Shown here: in pieces, positions 43,705 to 53,339 of the stretch | Layout: every line of letters begins with the position of its first letter | Numbering within the stretch: position 1 is the stretch's first letter | Assembly (NCBI GenBank): GCA_900548465.1 | Contig: URKY01000009.1 | Span: forward strand, 1-64,000 | DNA length: 64,000 nucleotides | Reading direction: 5' to 3' | DNA from: an uncultured Eubacterium sp. | GTDB lineage: Bacteria; Bacillota; Clostridia; Lachnospirales; Lachnospiraceae | Position numbers and translations under genes: made by a program | Notes under the pieces: model-generated | Seen by the model: the letters and a program-made list of their open reading frames with translations, nothing else | The model's database searches: none | Told to the model about the DNA's origin: nothing

Positions 43705-45456
43705 TTATTTATACTGACTATTATACAAATTATAATAGAATCCCTTTTTTTGCAAAAGTTCCTCGTGATTTCCCTGCTCAATTATTCTGCCGGCATTCAT
43801 TACGAGGATAACGTCTGCTTCTTTGATAGTTGATAATCTGTGAGCTACAATAAAAGTAGTTCTTCCTTTCATCATCTTGTTAAAGGCCCTTTGGATTCTT
43901 ATTTCCGTTCGCGTATCTATAGATGAAGTAGCCTCATCAAGTATAAGCATTGGTGGAATATTTAACATTACTCTTGTTATGCACAAAAGCTGTTTCTGAC
44001 CCTGTGATAGATTTCCACCATCTTCACCGATTACGGTATCATAGCCCTTTGGAAGACGTTTTATGAAACTGTGTGCGTGACTCTGTTTTGCCGCATTTAT
44101 TATTTCATCCATTGTGGCATCCGGTTTTGCCATGGCAATGTTTTCTGCCACAGTAGCATTTCTAAGCCATGTTTCCTGCAAAACCATACCGTAAGATTCC
44201 CTAAGACTTTTCCTTGTTATATCGTGAATACTCTTATCATCTACTTTAATTTCTCCTGAATTCACATCATAAAATCTCATTAACAGGTTAATAATTGTTG
44301 TTTTACCACATCCCGTTGGACCTACGATGGCAACTCTTTCACCTGAATTAACATGTAAATTCAGATTTTTTATTAATGCCTTACCTTCCACATAAGAGAA
44401 GTCCACATTTTCAATGTCAACTTTTCCTGAAACATCTGACAATACAGTTTCTTCATTTTCAGGCAATTCTTCAATTTCATCTTCATTTAATAATGTAAAT
44501 ACTCTCGCACTACATGCTATAGCATTTTGAAGCTCAGTTATTACTCCTGATATTTCATTAAATGGTTTTGTGTACTGGGTTGCATAACTTAAAACTGTCA
44601 TCAAACCACCTACAGTGATTTTTCCTGTCAATATTGAAACAAGGCCACCGCTTATTGCCACTCCTGCATATACTATATTATTAATAAAACGTGTTGATGG
44701 ATTTGTTAAGGATGAAAAAAATGTTGCCTTAACATTCACGTCACAAAGTTCATCATTAATATTGTCAAAATCCTTTAAAGTATTCTTTTCTCTTCCAAAT
44801 GCCTTTATTACTTTTAAACCACTTATTGATTCATCTATAAGTCCTGTCTGTTCGCCTCGGATTTCAGACTGTTTTCTGAACATAAAGTAAGTTCTCTTGG
44901 CAATAAAACTTGCCACGAAAAATGAAAGTGGCGTAATGCAAATTACTACCAATGCAATTTTCCAGTTAATCTGCAACATAAATACAAGAGTTAACACTAT
45001 TGTTATGGCTCCTGTAAATAAATTGGAAAATCCCATTAAAAGTCCGTCTGCCAACTGATCAATATCAGTAATTACATTGTTTACGATATCACCACTGGAA
45101 CGTGAATCGATATAACTTACGGGAAGTCTTTGAATTTTTGCAAATGTTTCCTCCCTCATGTCCCTGATTACATTGTAGGTGATTCTGTTATTGCAAAGTC
45201 CCATAATCCACTGGGCAACGGCAGCCAGAACCGTACAGACTACTATTTGGGTAATTATTCCTGTCAGCCCTTTAAAGTCAACCGCTCCTGCTCCGATTAT
45301 TTTATCTGTTCCATGTCCTATAAGTTTTGGAATATAAAGAGAAAGTACAACATATGTTGTTGCAAAAAGCAATGAAGCTATTATCATATGCCAATATCTT
45401 TTTATTCTTCCCAGCAGTTCCTTTAGGGCATTTTTTTGTGACATTATATTATCCAT
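43705..45456 (-). CDS. ABC exporter half-transporter with canonical ATPase site
   Basis: The 583-residue protein fuses a six-helix membrane domain (about 1-320) to a nucleotide-binding domain. It has Walker A GPTGCGKTTIINLL, signature LSQGQKQLLCITRV, Walker B MLILDEATSSID with the catalytic Glu, and the H-switch in FIVAHRLSTI. Its signature reads LSQGQ. It follows the partner gene with stop and start adjacent (TAA-ATG) and AGGAGG just ahead, so they form a heterodimer made in equal amounts. It is like LmrD/BmrD-type multidrug or lipid exporters; the substrate is unknown. Confidence 0.93.
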   Translation of the reverse strand: MDNIMSQKNALKELLGRIKRYWHMIIASLLFATTYVVLSLYIPKLIGHGTDKIIGAGAVDFKGLTGIITQIVVCTVLAAVAQWIMGLCNNRITYNVIRDMREETFAKIQRLPVSYIDSRSSGDIVNNVITDIDQLADGLLMGFSNLFTGAITIVLTLVFMLQINWKIALVVICITPLSFFVASFIAKRTYFMFRKQSEIRGEQTGLIDESISGLKVIKAFGREKNTLKDFDNINDELCDVNVKATFFSSLTNPSTRFINNIVYAGVAISGGLVSILTGKITVGGLMTVLSYATQYTKPFNEISGVITELQNAIACSARVFTLLNEDEIEELPENEETVLSDVSGKVDIENVDFSYVEGKALIKNLNLHVNSGERVAIVGPTGCGKTTIINLLMRFYDVNSGEIKVDDKSIHDITRKSLRESYGMVLQETWLRNATVAENIAMAKPDATMDEIINAAKQSHAHSFIKRLPKGYDTVIGEDGGNLSQGQKQLLCITRVMLNIPPMLILDEATSSIDTRTEIRIQRAFNKMMKGRTTFIVAHRLSTIKEADVILVMNAGRIIEQGNHEELLQKKGFYYNLYNSQYK

Positions 45457-47184
45457 TTATTTGCCCTCCTTAGCTGATTCTTTAAATTGTGTATTATAAA
45501 TTTCACGATACACTTCACAATTTTCAAGAAGTTCCTCATGTTTTCCAAGTCCCACAACTTTTCCATCATCTAATACAACAATCTGATCTGCATGCATTAT
45601 GGATGATGCTCTTTGGGACACAATAAAAGTTGTAACTCCCTTAAGTTCTCTAATTGCCGCTCTGAGTTTCGCATCTGTTGCAAAATCAAGAGCCGAAGAA
45701 CTGTCATCTAAAATTAAAATTTCAGGTTTTCTTACCAGAGCTCTTGCAATACTCAATCTCTGTTTCTGTCCACCCGAGAAGTTTCTTCCTGACTGTACCA
45801 CTACTGAATCAATTCCATTTTCTTTTTCCATAACAAAGTCATAACTTTGGGAACGTTTTAATGCATCGACTAAATCTTCTTCTGTGGCATTCTCATTGCC
45901 CCACATAAGGTTGCTTCTTATTGTTCCTTTAAAGAGCAATGCCTTCTGAGGTACTACTCCAACCTTGTTTCTTAAGTCTTCTATTTTGAATTCCCTGATA
46001 TCGTCCCCTTCTATTCTGACTACCCCTTCAGTTGCATCATAAAATCTTGGGATCATGTTAACCAAAGTGGTTTTTCCTGAACCGGTACCACCGATAATTC
46101 CCACGCTTTCTCCGGTTTTTACCTTTAAATTAGCTCCTGATATAGAAGCACCTCCGGCATTTTTATATGTTAAAGATACATTGTCAAATTCGACCTTAAT
46201 ATTTTTGTCAGAACCTTCCGTTAAAGTTCCCTCTGTCATATCCGGTGTAATATCAAATATTTCATTAACACGTTTTGCGCATGCAAATGCCTTTGTAAGA
46301 TTTATAATAAGACTGGCAAGTTTTATTAACTCAACAAGAATCTGTGACATGTAGTTTACCAATGCCACTACCTTTCCCTGAGTCAGATATCCACTGTCAA
46401 CTCTTTTTCCACCTACCCACAAAATTGCCATAATTGCAAAGTTTATAGCAATATACGTTGCCGGATTCATAAGGGTAGAAATCTTTCCTGCAAAAATCTG
46501 AAATTTATTTAAGATTGCATTTTCTTCATTATAATTATCTATTTCTCTGTTTTCCTGGTTAAATGCCCTTATTACCCTTGTTCCGTTAAGGTTCTCTCTT
46601 GTGCTTCCCATAACTTTGTCAAGCATGTTCTGAACCCTGCGGTAAAGTGGAATTGTAATCAGCATAATTCCACATACTGTAATAGAAAGAACCGGAATTG
46701 CCACTGCAAATACAAGTGCTGTCTTAAAGTCAACAAAAAATGCCATTATCATTGCTCCAAAAACAATAAATGGGGAACGCAAAAGCAGTCTCAAAACCAT
46801 ATTAACCTGAGTCTGTATCTGGTTAATATCAGCCGTCATTCTGGTGACAAATGTGGAAGCGCCATGTTCATCTATCTGAGTATATGACAATGTTCCAATG
46901 TGTTTGAACAAATCATGTCGCAACTGTTTTCCAAAGCCTGCTGAAGCCTTTGCCGCAAAATATTGGGCTATAATTGAAAATGTTAGTCCAAGCATTGCCA
47001 GTAATATCAGTACTCCACCCATTTTTAAAACATAGTTTGAATCTGAACCTGCAATACCATTGTCAATTATTTTTGCCACTACCAATGGCACTAATAGGTC
47101 AAAAGTTGCTTCCAGCATTTTAAACAATGGTGCCAGAAATGATTCTTTTTTGTAATCTTTTAAATATCTAAATAATCTAAGCAT
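45457..47184 (-). CDS. ABC exporter half-transporter with degenerate ATPase site
   Basis: The 575-residue partner has the same membrane-plus-ATPase layout: Walker A GGTGSGKTTLVNMI, signature FSGGQKQRLSIARAL and Walker B ILILDDSSSALD. The catalytic Glu after Walker B is Asp here, and the switch His region reads FIVSQRASSI with Gln in place of His. Heterodimeric exporters such as LmrCD and BmrCD show this asymmetry: one working and one degenerate ATP site. GAGAGG precedes the ATG. It heads the two-gene operon, divergent from ptb. Confidence 0.93.
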   Translation of the reverse strand: MLRLFRYLKDYKKESFLAPLFKMLEATFDLLVPLVVAKIIDNGIAGSDSNYVLKMGGVLILLAMLGLTFSIIAQYFAAKASAGFGKQLRHDLFKHIGTLSYTQIDEHGASTFVTRMTADINQIQTQVNMVLRLLLRSPFIVFGAMIMAFFVDFKTALVFAVAIPVLSITVCGIMLITIPLYRRVQNMLDKVMGSTRENLNGTRVIRAFNQENREIDNYNEENAILNKFQIFAGKISTLMNPATYIAINFAIMAILWVGGKRVDSGYLTQGKVVALVNYMSQILVELIKLASLIINLTKAFACAKRVNEIFDITPDMTEGTLTEGSDKNIKVEFDNVSLTYKNAGGASISGANLKVKTGESVGIIGGTGSGKTTLVNMIPRFYDATEGVVRIEGDDIREFKIEDLRNKVGVVPQKALLFKGTIRSNLMWGNENATEEDLVDALKRSQSYDFVMEKENGIDSVVVQSGRNFSGGQKQRLSIARALVRKPEILILDDSSSALDFATDAKLRAAIRELKGVTTFIVSQRASSIMHADQIVVLDDGKVVGLGKHEELLENCEVYREIYNTQFKESAKEGK

Positions 47185-47406
47185 AGCCTCTCTCTTTTCT
47201 TATTCTGTATCAGATTTTACAACATCTTCCACTATACCGCAATTGGTATTTATTTATATTAGTTTTTTAATTTTTATTATCACTGCTTTTCCATAATATT
47301 ATTCGCACTTTTACATCAAATGTTCTTTATACATCTCCTTTTTTGTAAATACATATTTTTCACTTACAATTTGTAAATCATGGTTCTTTATCCTTCCCCA
47401 ACATAC

Positions 47407-47435
47407 TTGACCCACCCCATGGCAAGTGGTATTAT
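47407..47435 (+). promoter_or_regulatory. Sigma-A type promoter of ptb-buk
   Basis: TTGACC and TATTAT are separated by exactly 17 bases, and the spacer holds a small inverted repeat (CCAC...GTGG). A further hairpin (AGAAAA-GCA / TGCTTTTCT) lies in the leader near 47452-47474. The rest of the 320-bp divergent gap is AT-rich with no gene. Confidence 0.65.
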
Positions 47436-47504
47436 TTAAGGTGTTTTACACAGAAAAAGCACTATGCTTTTCTACAAAATAATAATATAACGAGGTATAC
47501 AAAG

Positions 47505-48416
47505 ATGAGTAAGAATTTTGACGATTTACTTGCACAGGTTGCAAAATGTTCAAAGAAAACACTGGCTGTAGCGTGTGCTCAGGATGATGCAGTTCTTGAA
47601 GCCGTTAAAGCAGCTAAAGACAGAGGAATTGCAGATGCTATTTTAGTAGGTGATGAGGAAAAAATCAGAACCATTGCCAGAGTTATCAAAATGGATTTAA
47701 GTTCATATAAAATTATTAATGTAACTGATCCTGTTGAAGCAGCAAGAACTGCTGTTAAGTTAGTACATGATGACGAAGCTGATATGTACATGAAAGGACT
47801 TATTGATACAAAGTCATTCCTTAAGAGTGTACTTGATAAGGAAGTTGGTCTTAGAACAGACAAAACATTATCACATGTTTGTGTATTTGAAATCAAAGGA
47901 ATTGATCATCTTTTATTCTTATCAGATGTTGCTTTTGTTCCTTATCCTGATCTTGAAACTAAAGCCAACATTATTAGAAATACAGTTGAAATTGCACAGG
48001 CTTGTGGAATTGAATGCCCTAAGGTAGCACCACTTGCAGCTGTTGAAGTTGTAAACCCTAAGATGCCTTGCACAGTTGAAGCTGATGAGCTCACTAAGAT
48101 GAATGAAAACGGTGAAATCACAGGTTGTATCGTTGACGGTCCTCTTTCACTTGACCTTGCTATTGAGCCACAGGCTGCATTCCATAAGGGAACTACTGAC
48201 AGAAAGATTGTTGGTGATGCTGACGTATTACTTTTCCCTGATATCCACGCAGGAAACATCACATATAAGGCATTAGTTCACACAGCTGAATGTAAGAACG
48301 GAAATATTTTAACAGGTACAAAGGCTCCTGTTATTCTTACATCACGTTCAGATGAATTTGAAGTAAAAGTTAATTCTATTGCTCTTGCAGCAATTGTTGC
48401 TGATAAACTTAAATAA
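47505..48416 (+). CDS. ptb: Phosphate butyryltransferase
   Basis: The 303-residue acyltransferase belongs to the Ptb/Pta family. It converts butyryl-CoA and phosphate to butyryl phosphate. Typical segments are AILVGDEEKI, DMYMKGLIDTKSFLKSVL, FLSDVAFVPYPDLETKA, VDGPLSLDLAI, LLFPDIHAGNITYKAL and the ending ILTSRSDEF. Length (about 300) and gene order with buk separate it from the shorter-range acetyl enzymes. GAGG precedes the ATG, and buk follows after 21 bp. Confidence 0.95.
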   Translation: MSKNFDDLLAQVAKCSKKTLAVACAQDDAVLEAVKAAKDRGIADAILVGDEEKIRTIARVIKMDLSSYKIINVTDPVEAARTAVKLVHDDEADMYMKGLIDTKSFLKSVLDKEVGLRTDKTLSHVCVFEIKGIDHLLFLSDVAFVPYPDLETKANIIRNTVEIAQACGIECPKVAPLAAVEVVNPKMPCTVEADELTKMNENGEITGCIVDGPLSLDLAIEPQAAFHKGTTDRKIVGDADVLLFPDIHAGNITYKALVHTAECKNGNILTGTKAPVILTSRSDEFEVKVNSIALAAIVADKLK

Positions 48417-48437
48417 TCAATTAAAGGAGATTTTAAA

Positions 48438-49502
48438 ATGGCTTACAAGATTTTAATAATTAATCCCGGCTCAACTTCTACAAAAATCGGTGTATACGAA
48501 GATGAGACTCAGGTTATGGAAGAAACTCTCAGACATTCTACTGAAGAGATTGCACAGTATGCAACTATTTATGATCAGAAAGATTTCCGTAAGGAAGTTA
48601 TTCTGAGCGTATTAAAGGAAAAAGGTGTTGACCTTAAGGATATCGATGTTGTTGTTGGTCGTGGCGGTTTACTTAAACCAATTCCGGGTGGTACTTATGA
48701 AACTACTCCTGAATTATTAGAAGACTTAAAGATTGGTAAGCAGGGACAGCATGCTTCAAACCTTGGTGGTATCCTTGCAAAAGAAATTGCATCTGAAATA
48801 AATGTTCCATCATACATTGTTGACCCTGTAGTTGTTGATGAATTACAGGATGTTGCAAGATTATCAGGTCATCCTGAAATGCCTAGAATTTCAATTTTCC
48901 ACGCTTTAAATCAGAAGGCTGTTGCCAAGAGATATGCTAAGGAAGTTGGAAAGGCTTACGAAGACCTTAATTTAATAGTTGTTCATATGGGTGGCGGCGT
49001 TTCCGTTGGTGCTCATAAGAATGGAAAAGTTATTGATGTTGCAAACGCTTTAGATGGTGACGGTCCTTTCTCTCCTGAAAGAGCCGGTGGTCTTCCATCA
49101 GGTGCTTTAATGAAGGTTTGCTTCAGCGGTAAATATACTCAGGCTGAAGTTGGAAAAATGATTAACGGTAACGGTGGTTTCAATGCTTATGTTGGAACTA
49201 ACGATATGAGAGACCTTGTCAAGTTGGCTAAGGATGATGAAAAAGCTCAGTTAGTAATGGATGCTTTCCATTATCAGCTAGCCAAGGAAATCGGTGCTAT
49301 GGCTGTTGTTCTTGGCGGTAAAGTTGACCAGATTATCTTAACAGGTGGTATTGCTTACAATGCAATTACTCAGGAATACTTCAAAGAACATGTTAGTTTC
49401 TTAGCTCCTATTACTATTTACCCTGGTGAAGATGAGTTACTTGCTCTTGCACAGGGTGCTATCAGAGTAATGAGCGGCGAAGAACCTGCAATGAAATATT
49501 AA
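48438..49502 (+). CDS. buk: Butyrate kinase
   Basis: The 354-residue ASKHA-fold kinase makes ATP and butyrate from butyryl phosphate. The nucleotide-binding signatures are [15 protein letters not shown] at the start, [13 protein letters not shown] in the middle and LTGGIAYN near the end, with [14 protein letters not shown] as the Buk-specific segment. AAAGGAG precedes the ATG. With ptb it forms the energy-conserving end of butyrate formation; the alternative butyryl-CoA:acetate CoA-transferase is not in this window. Confidence 0.97.
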   Translation: MAYKILIINPGSTSTKIGVYEDETQVMEETLRHSTEEIAQYATIYDQKDFRKEVILSVLKEKGVDLKDIDVVVGRGGLLKPIPGGTYETTPELLEDLKIGKQGQHASNLGGILAKEIASEINVPSYIVDPVVVDELQDVARLSGHPEMPRISIFHALNQKAVAKRYAKEVGKAYEDLNLIVVHMGGGVSVGAHKNGKVIDVANALDGDGPFSPERAGGLPSGALMKVCFSGKYTQAEVGKMINGNGGFNAYVGTNDMRDLVKLAKDDEKAQLVMDAFHYQLAKEIGAMAVVLGGKVDQIILTGGIAYNAITQEYFKEHVSFLAPITIYPGEDELLALAQGAIRVMSGEEPAMKY

Positions 49503-49516
49503 GAATTATTTCAAAT

Positions 49517-49555
49517 AAAAAAACAAGGGTGATTTATAATCACTCTTGTTTTTTT
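49517..49555 (+). terminator. Intrinsic terminator of ptb-buk
   Basis: ACAAGGGTGATT pairs with AATCACTCTTGT (one G-U) around a 3-nt loop, with a T7 tract after and an A7 tract before. Confidence 0.9.
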
Positions 49556-49627
49556 ATTCCTAATGTTGCTCTAGGCACTTAGGTTGTCTAAAAAGGCAAC
49601 AAATTTATGAATTTCTCTTTAATTTCT

Positions 49628-50767
49628 TCAATTATTTTTTATCTTTGGATCTGATTCCATTTTTCGTTCCCGCTTGCGAACACCTTCCCCTGCAAGTTTG
49701 TAGAAACCTGCAATGATTGGCACGCCAATAAGCATACCTACGATACCAAATAAACTTCCACCAAGGGTTACAGCTGCGAGTACCCATATACCCGGCAAAC
49801 CAATTGAATTACCCATTATTTTAGGATATATTACATTTGCTTCTATTAGTTGAACAATTAATATTATAATAAGAAATACCAAAGCTTTCATTGGCGATTC
49901 CGTAAGAACCATTAATGCCCCCACTGCTGTTCCTACATAGGCTCCCACAACAGGTATTAAAGCCGAAAATCCAATAAGAGTTCCAATCATTACTGCATAA
50001 GGGAATCTGCAGATTAACATTACAACGATGCACATAAGTCCTAATACAAAAGCATCAATTAGCTTACCAATTATATATCCATGGAAACATTCATCAAATA
50101 CGTTAAAATAGTGCATTACCTTTTCGTATAATTTATCTTTCAACACAACACGCATAACCCTTTTAGTTCTTCCTATAAGTTCCTCTTTTCCTGTAAGGAA
50201 GTATATTGAAAAAATTATTCCTAAAACAATTGTTACGATTATTGATATAACTGAAGATGCAACTGATGCAACCGTATTTACTGCACCACCAATTCCCGAG
50301 AACATAAAGCCACTGATTTTGCTTGCATAACTTTCCCATTTCATTCCTTCTAATTTACTTAAAGTTTCTTTTGAAACTATTTTCTGAATATACTTATTTC
50401 CGGAAATATCATCTATTAAATCCGGCATTGCATTAATAAATGTTTCAATACATCTTATTAATTCAGGTATAATCATATATATTAAAAGAACAACCACACC
50501 AATAACTAAAAGTATTGCACCAATCATACATACCGGTCGTCTTGACTTAATCAATTTACTGTTTGTAGTATTTGGAAAATATCGTTTTTCCATGCCACAC
50601 ATGAAAATGTTAACCAGATATGCCAGAGCACATCCAATCAGTATAGGTGTGATTCCACTTAAAAATACTCCTATAAGATTTCCCACTGCTGACCAATAAT
50701 GTATGCACAAAAAAAGTATAAATACGCTTATCCCTACTTTAAAGCACTGTTTCCATTCAATTTTCAT
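49628..50767 (-). CDS. AI-2E (UPF0118) family membrane transporter
   Basis: The 379-residue protein has about eight helices with the family pattern: an N-terminal pair of helices (LFLCIHYWSAVGNLIGVFLSGI), a long amphipathic helical region (about 110-180), then GYIIGKLIDAFVLGLMCIVV, GFSALIPVVGAYVGTAVGAL and SLFGIVGMLIGVPIIAGF. Some members export autoinducer-2; others are Na+(Li+)/H+ antiporters, so the substrate is undecided. AAGGAG precedes the ATG. The gene stands alone. Confidence 0.92.
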   Translation of the reverse strand: MKIEWKQCFKVGISVFILFLCIHYWSAVGNLIGVFLSGITPILIGCALAYLVNIFMCGMEKRYFPNTTNSKLIKSRRPVCMIGAILLVIGVVVLLIYMIIPELIRCIETFINAMPDLIDDISGNKYIQKIVSKETLSKLEGMKWESYASKISGFMFSGIGGAVNTVASVASSVISIIVTIVLGIIFSIYFLTGKEELIGRTKRVMRVVLKDKLYEKVMHYFNVFDECFHGYIIGKLIDAFVLGLMCIVVMLICRFPYAVMIGTLIGFSALIPVVGAYVGTAVGALMVLTESPMKALVFLIIILIVQLIEANVIYPKIMGNSIGLPGIWVLAAVTLGGSLFGIVGMLIGVPIIAGFYKLAGEGVRKRERKMESDPKIKNN

Positions 50768-50820
50768 AATAAGCTCCTTTTATTACAGTAACTAATAAAT
50801 ATTATATACTATATAATAAC

Positions 50821-50852
50821 AAAAGAGCCTCCTTTTGTAAAAGGAGACTCTT
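50821..50852 (-). terminator. Intrinsic terminator after the NCS2 permease gene
   Basis: On the minus strand AAGAGTCTCCTTTT pairs with AAAAGGAGGCTCTT (one G-U) and continues into TTGTTATT. Confidence 0.8.
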
Positions 50853-50869
50853 ATTAATATTCATTAATT

Positions 50870-52258
50870 TTATAAGAATATGTATTTCAATATAAATAAT
50901 ACTGCTAATACATACATTAATGGTTTAACTTTCTTTGCTTTTCCACAAACAAGGTTAAGTAATACATATGAAATAATTCCAACAGAAATACCTTCTGAAA
51001 TGCTGTAGAATAAAGGCATTGCAATTACGCAAAGATATGCAGGAATAGCATCTGTAAGATTGTCATCTGTAAACTTAATGTCTGTAATTGCACTAAACAT
51101 TAAGAAACCTACCATTATTAATGCCGGTGCTGTTGCAAATGAAGGAATTGTTATAAACAATGGTGAGAAGATCATAGCAACTAAGAATAACAAACCTGTT
51201 ACAACTGCTGTAAGACCTGTTCTACCACCTTCAGCAACACCTGCTGATGATTCAACGAATGTTGTTGTTGTTGATGTACCAAGGATAGCACCTGCTGATG
51301 TTGCGATAGCATCTGATAAAAGTGCAGGTTTAATTCCCGGTAATTTACCATTTTCATCTAACATATTTGCCTTTGTACTTACACCGATGATAGTTCCAAG
51401 TGTATCAAATAAATCTACAAAAAGGAATGCAAATACTACAATAATAAAGTTTACAATTCCTACTGCCTTGAAATCAAGATTGAAACACTGACCAAATGTT
51501 TTTCCTAATGCTGAAAAGTCAAAGCTTACAAAGTGTGTTGGAATAACTGAATAGAACACCTTTTCAGTGGCTTTTCCTGCATCAATTACGCCCGGTTTGT
51601 AAAGACCTATCAGTTCACTGATAATTCCAAGAACCCACGTTGAAATAATACCGACAAGAATTGATCCTTTTACCCTCTTAATGTAAAGAATTGCTGTAAT
51701 GAAAATACCAATTACAGTAAGTAATGCGCAAATTCCTGCTGTATGGAAGTTTTTTGTAAAATCTGTAATTGTTACAAGTGTTGAATCAGAATTCTGTACA
51801 AGTCCTGAATTCTGTAATCCAATAAATGCAATAAACAAACCAATACCAACTGAAACAGCCTTCTTTAAGTTAAGTGGAATTGCATCAAAGATTGCTTCAC
51901 GTACATTTGTAAGTGAAAGAACAATAAAAATCAATCCTTCAATAAATACTGCAAATAATGCAATCTGCCATGAATAACCCATTTCTCCACATACTGTGTA
52001 TGCAAAGTATGCGTTTAATCCAAGTCCTGCTGACAATGCAAAAGGTAAGTTTGCAAAAAACGCCATACACATTGTACCAACGAATGATGCAAGACATGTC
52101 GCAATTAAGATTGCATTCTTATCCATACCTGAAACACCCAAAATGTTAGGGTTAACTGCAAGTATGTACGCCATTGTCATGAATGTTGTGATACCGGCGA
52201 TCACTTCTGTTTTTACTGAAGTATTGTTCTGCTTCAGCTTGAAAATTTTTTCAATCAT
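50870..52258 (-). CDS. NCS2-family (AzgA-like) purine permease
   Basis: From ATG 52258 the protein has 462 residues and about twelve to fourteen helices. It shows the AzgA/PbuG subgroup marks: an early GITTFMTMAYILAVNPNILG, FANLPFALSAGLGLNAYFAY, VDLFDTLGTIIGV and GTSTTTTFVESSAGVAEGGRTG. Members import hypoxanthine, guanine or adenine by proton symport. I prefer ATG 52258 (AGAGG just upstream) to the ATG ten codons earlier, since family proteins start near MIEKIFKL. A hairpin lies in the leader. No purine riboswitch was found. Confidence 0.9.
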   Translation of the reverse strand: MIEKIFKLKQNNTSVKTEVIAGITTFMTMAYILAVNPNILGVSGMDKNAILIATCLASFVGTMCMAFFANLPFALSAGLGLNAYFAYTVCGEMGYSWQIALFAVFIEGLIFIVLSLTNVREAIFDAIPLNLKKAVSVGIGLFIAFIGLQNSGLVQNSDSTLVTITDFTKNFHTAGICALLTVIGIFITAILYIKRVKGSILVGIISTWVLGIISELIGLYKPGVIDAGKATEKVFYSVIPTHFVSFDFSALGKTFGQCFNLDFKAVGIVNFIIVVFAFLFVDLFDTLGTIIGVSTKANMLDENGKLPGIKPALLSDAIATSAGAILGTSTTTTFVESSAGVAEGGRTGLTAVVTGLLFLVAMIFSPLFITIPSFATAPALIMVGFLMFSAITDIKFTDDNLTDAIPAYLCVIAMPLFYSISEGISVGIISYVLLNLVCGKAKKVKPLMYVLAVLFILKYIFL

Positions 52259-52269
52259 TTTCCTCTTTC

Positions 52270-52286
52270 GTATAGCAACGCTATAC
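52270..52286 (-). promoter_or_regulatory. Small hairpin in the NCS2 leader
   Basis: GTATAGC and GCTATAC form a perfect 7-bp stem around three bases, a few bases upstream of the AGAGG site. It could influence ribosome access. Confidence 0.35.
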
Positions 52287-52415
52287 ATTCCTTTCTTATA
52301 TTTTTGCTAATGCTTTTCCATTGTAACAGATTTTTCATATTTTTCATACCTTTTTTATAATTATTTCATTTATTCATAATAATTTCTAATGTTTTCCAAT
52401 TATTATTTACTATAC

Positions 52416-52444
52416 TTTACATGATTAGTTTTATAGGGTATATT
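52416..52444 (+). promoter_or_regulatory. Sigma-A type promoter of maf
   Basis: TTTACA and TATATT are separated by exactly 17 bases, about 100 bp ahead of the maf ATG. The remaining gap is AT-rich with no gene. Confidence 0.45.
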
Positions 52445-52546
52445 GTGTAAGATATATTTTTTATGTTTATTTTTTAGGAAATACTCATTTATCTTTATGT
52501 TTACATTTTGATAAATACTTTTCTTTTTTAATGATTGGAGAATATT

Positions 52547-53170
52547 ATGATAGATTTTGATAAAACAAAAATCATTCTTGCCTCTAATTCCCCAAGACGT
52601 CGGGAACTTATGATGCAGGCAGGTTATGAATTCGAGGTTATTGCCTCAAATATGGATGAAAATACCACAGAAACAAAACCTTCTTTAATAGTAGAAGATT
52701 TGTCCATGCAAAAAGCAGAAAATGTATTTAACAACATTATGAAGGTTGTTAACCTTTCACTTGATGCCTATACAGGGCTTTCATTAATGATTATTGGAGC
52801 TGATACTATTGTTTCTAAAGATGACATTATTATGGGAAAGCCTAAAGATTACGATGAAGCATTTAATATGATTCATTCTCTTCAGGGTAATGTTCATCAG
52901 GTCTATACGGGCGTAAGTATTATTTTATACAATTTTGAAACACAAGATAAAACTGTCCGCTCTTTTCACGCCTGCACAGATGTAGAAGTTTATCCTATGT
53001 CTGATTCCGAAATAAACAATTATATTTCTACCGGTGATTGCTACGATAAGGCCGGCAGTTATGGCATTCAGGGGCCTTTCGCTGTGTATGTAAAAGGTAT
53101 ACATGGTGATTACAATAATGTAGTGGGGCTTCCTATTGCAAAGCTCTACAGAGAATTGCAGCATATGTAA
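52547..53170 (+). CDS. maf: Maf-family nucleoside triphosphate pyrophosphatase
   Basis: The 207-residue protein starts with the Maf signature ILASNSPRRRELM. It continues with GADTIVSKDDIIMGKPKDYDEA, QVYTGVSI and a GDCYDKAGSYGIQGPFAVYV ending segment. Maf proteins hydrolyse non-canonical or canonical nucleotides (dTTP/UTP in the YhdE group) and affect septation. I chose ATG 52547, with TTGGAG six bases upstream; the open frame begins at that TTG. A small insert (ENVFNNIMKVVNLSLDAYTG) lengthens the middle. It faces etfA tail-to-tail. Confidence 0.95.
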   Translation: MIDFDKTKIILASNSPRRRELMMQAGYEFEVIASNMDENTTETKPSLIVEDLSMQKAENVFNNIMKVVNLSLDAYTGLSLMIIGADTIVSKDDIIMGKPKDYDEAFNMIHSLQGNVHQVYTGVSIILYNFETQDKTVRSFHACTDVEVYPMSDSEINNYISTGDCYDKAGSYGIQGPFAVYVKGIHGDYNNVVGLPIAKLYRELQHM

Positions 53171-53183
53171 TGAAAGTACAAGA

Positions 53184-53320
53184 GCGACGTCTCTTATTGA
53201 TTTGCAAAGCCCATCAATAAGCGCGCGGCATTCGCAGAATGACGCTGCAAACAAAAAAAGAGAGAGGGTCTCATTCGCGCAAGCACGATTCGACTCTCTC
53301 TCTTTTTTTGTTTACGTCGC
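53184..53320. repeat. Nested palindromic structure with a strong bidirectional terminator
   Basis: GCGACGT (53184-53190) and ACGTCGC (53314-53320) form an outer stem. Inside lie CTTATTGAT/ATCAATAAG (53193-53221) and a 17-bp-plus stem AAACAAAAAAAGAGAGAG with its complement (53249-53313). The latter has runs of A and T on its flanks and serves as terminator for both maf and etfA. The stretch is richer in GC words (gcgcgcggc, gcttcgcg) than the genes around it. Its build resembles the palindrome at 4230-4416, also between convergent genes. Confidence 0.65.
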
Positions 53321-53339
53321 TTTGCTCAAAGCTTCGCGT

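Noticed and set aside
50870-52546. Purine riboswitch ahead of the NCS2 permease
   Set aside because: The upstream region shows no three-way-junction core sequence; only a short hairpin is seen.
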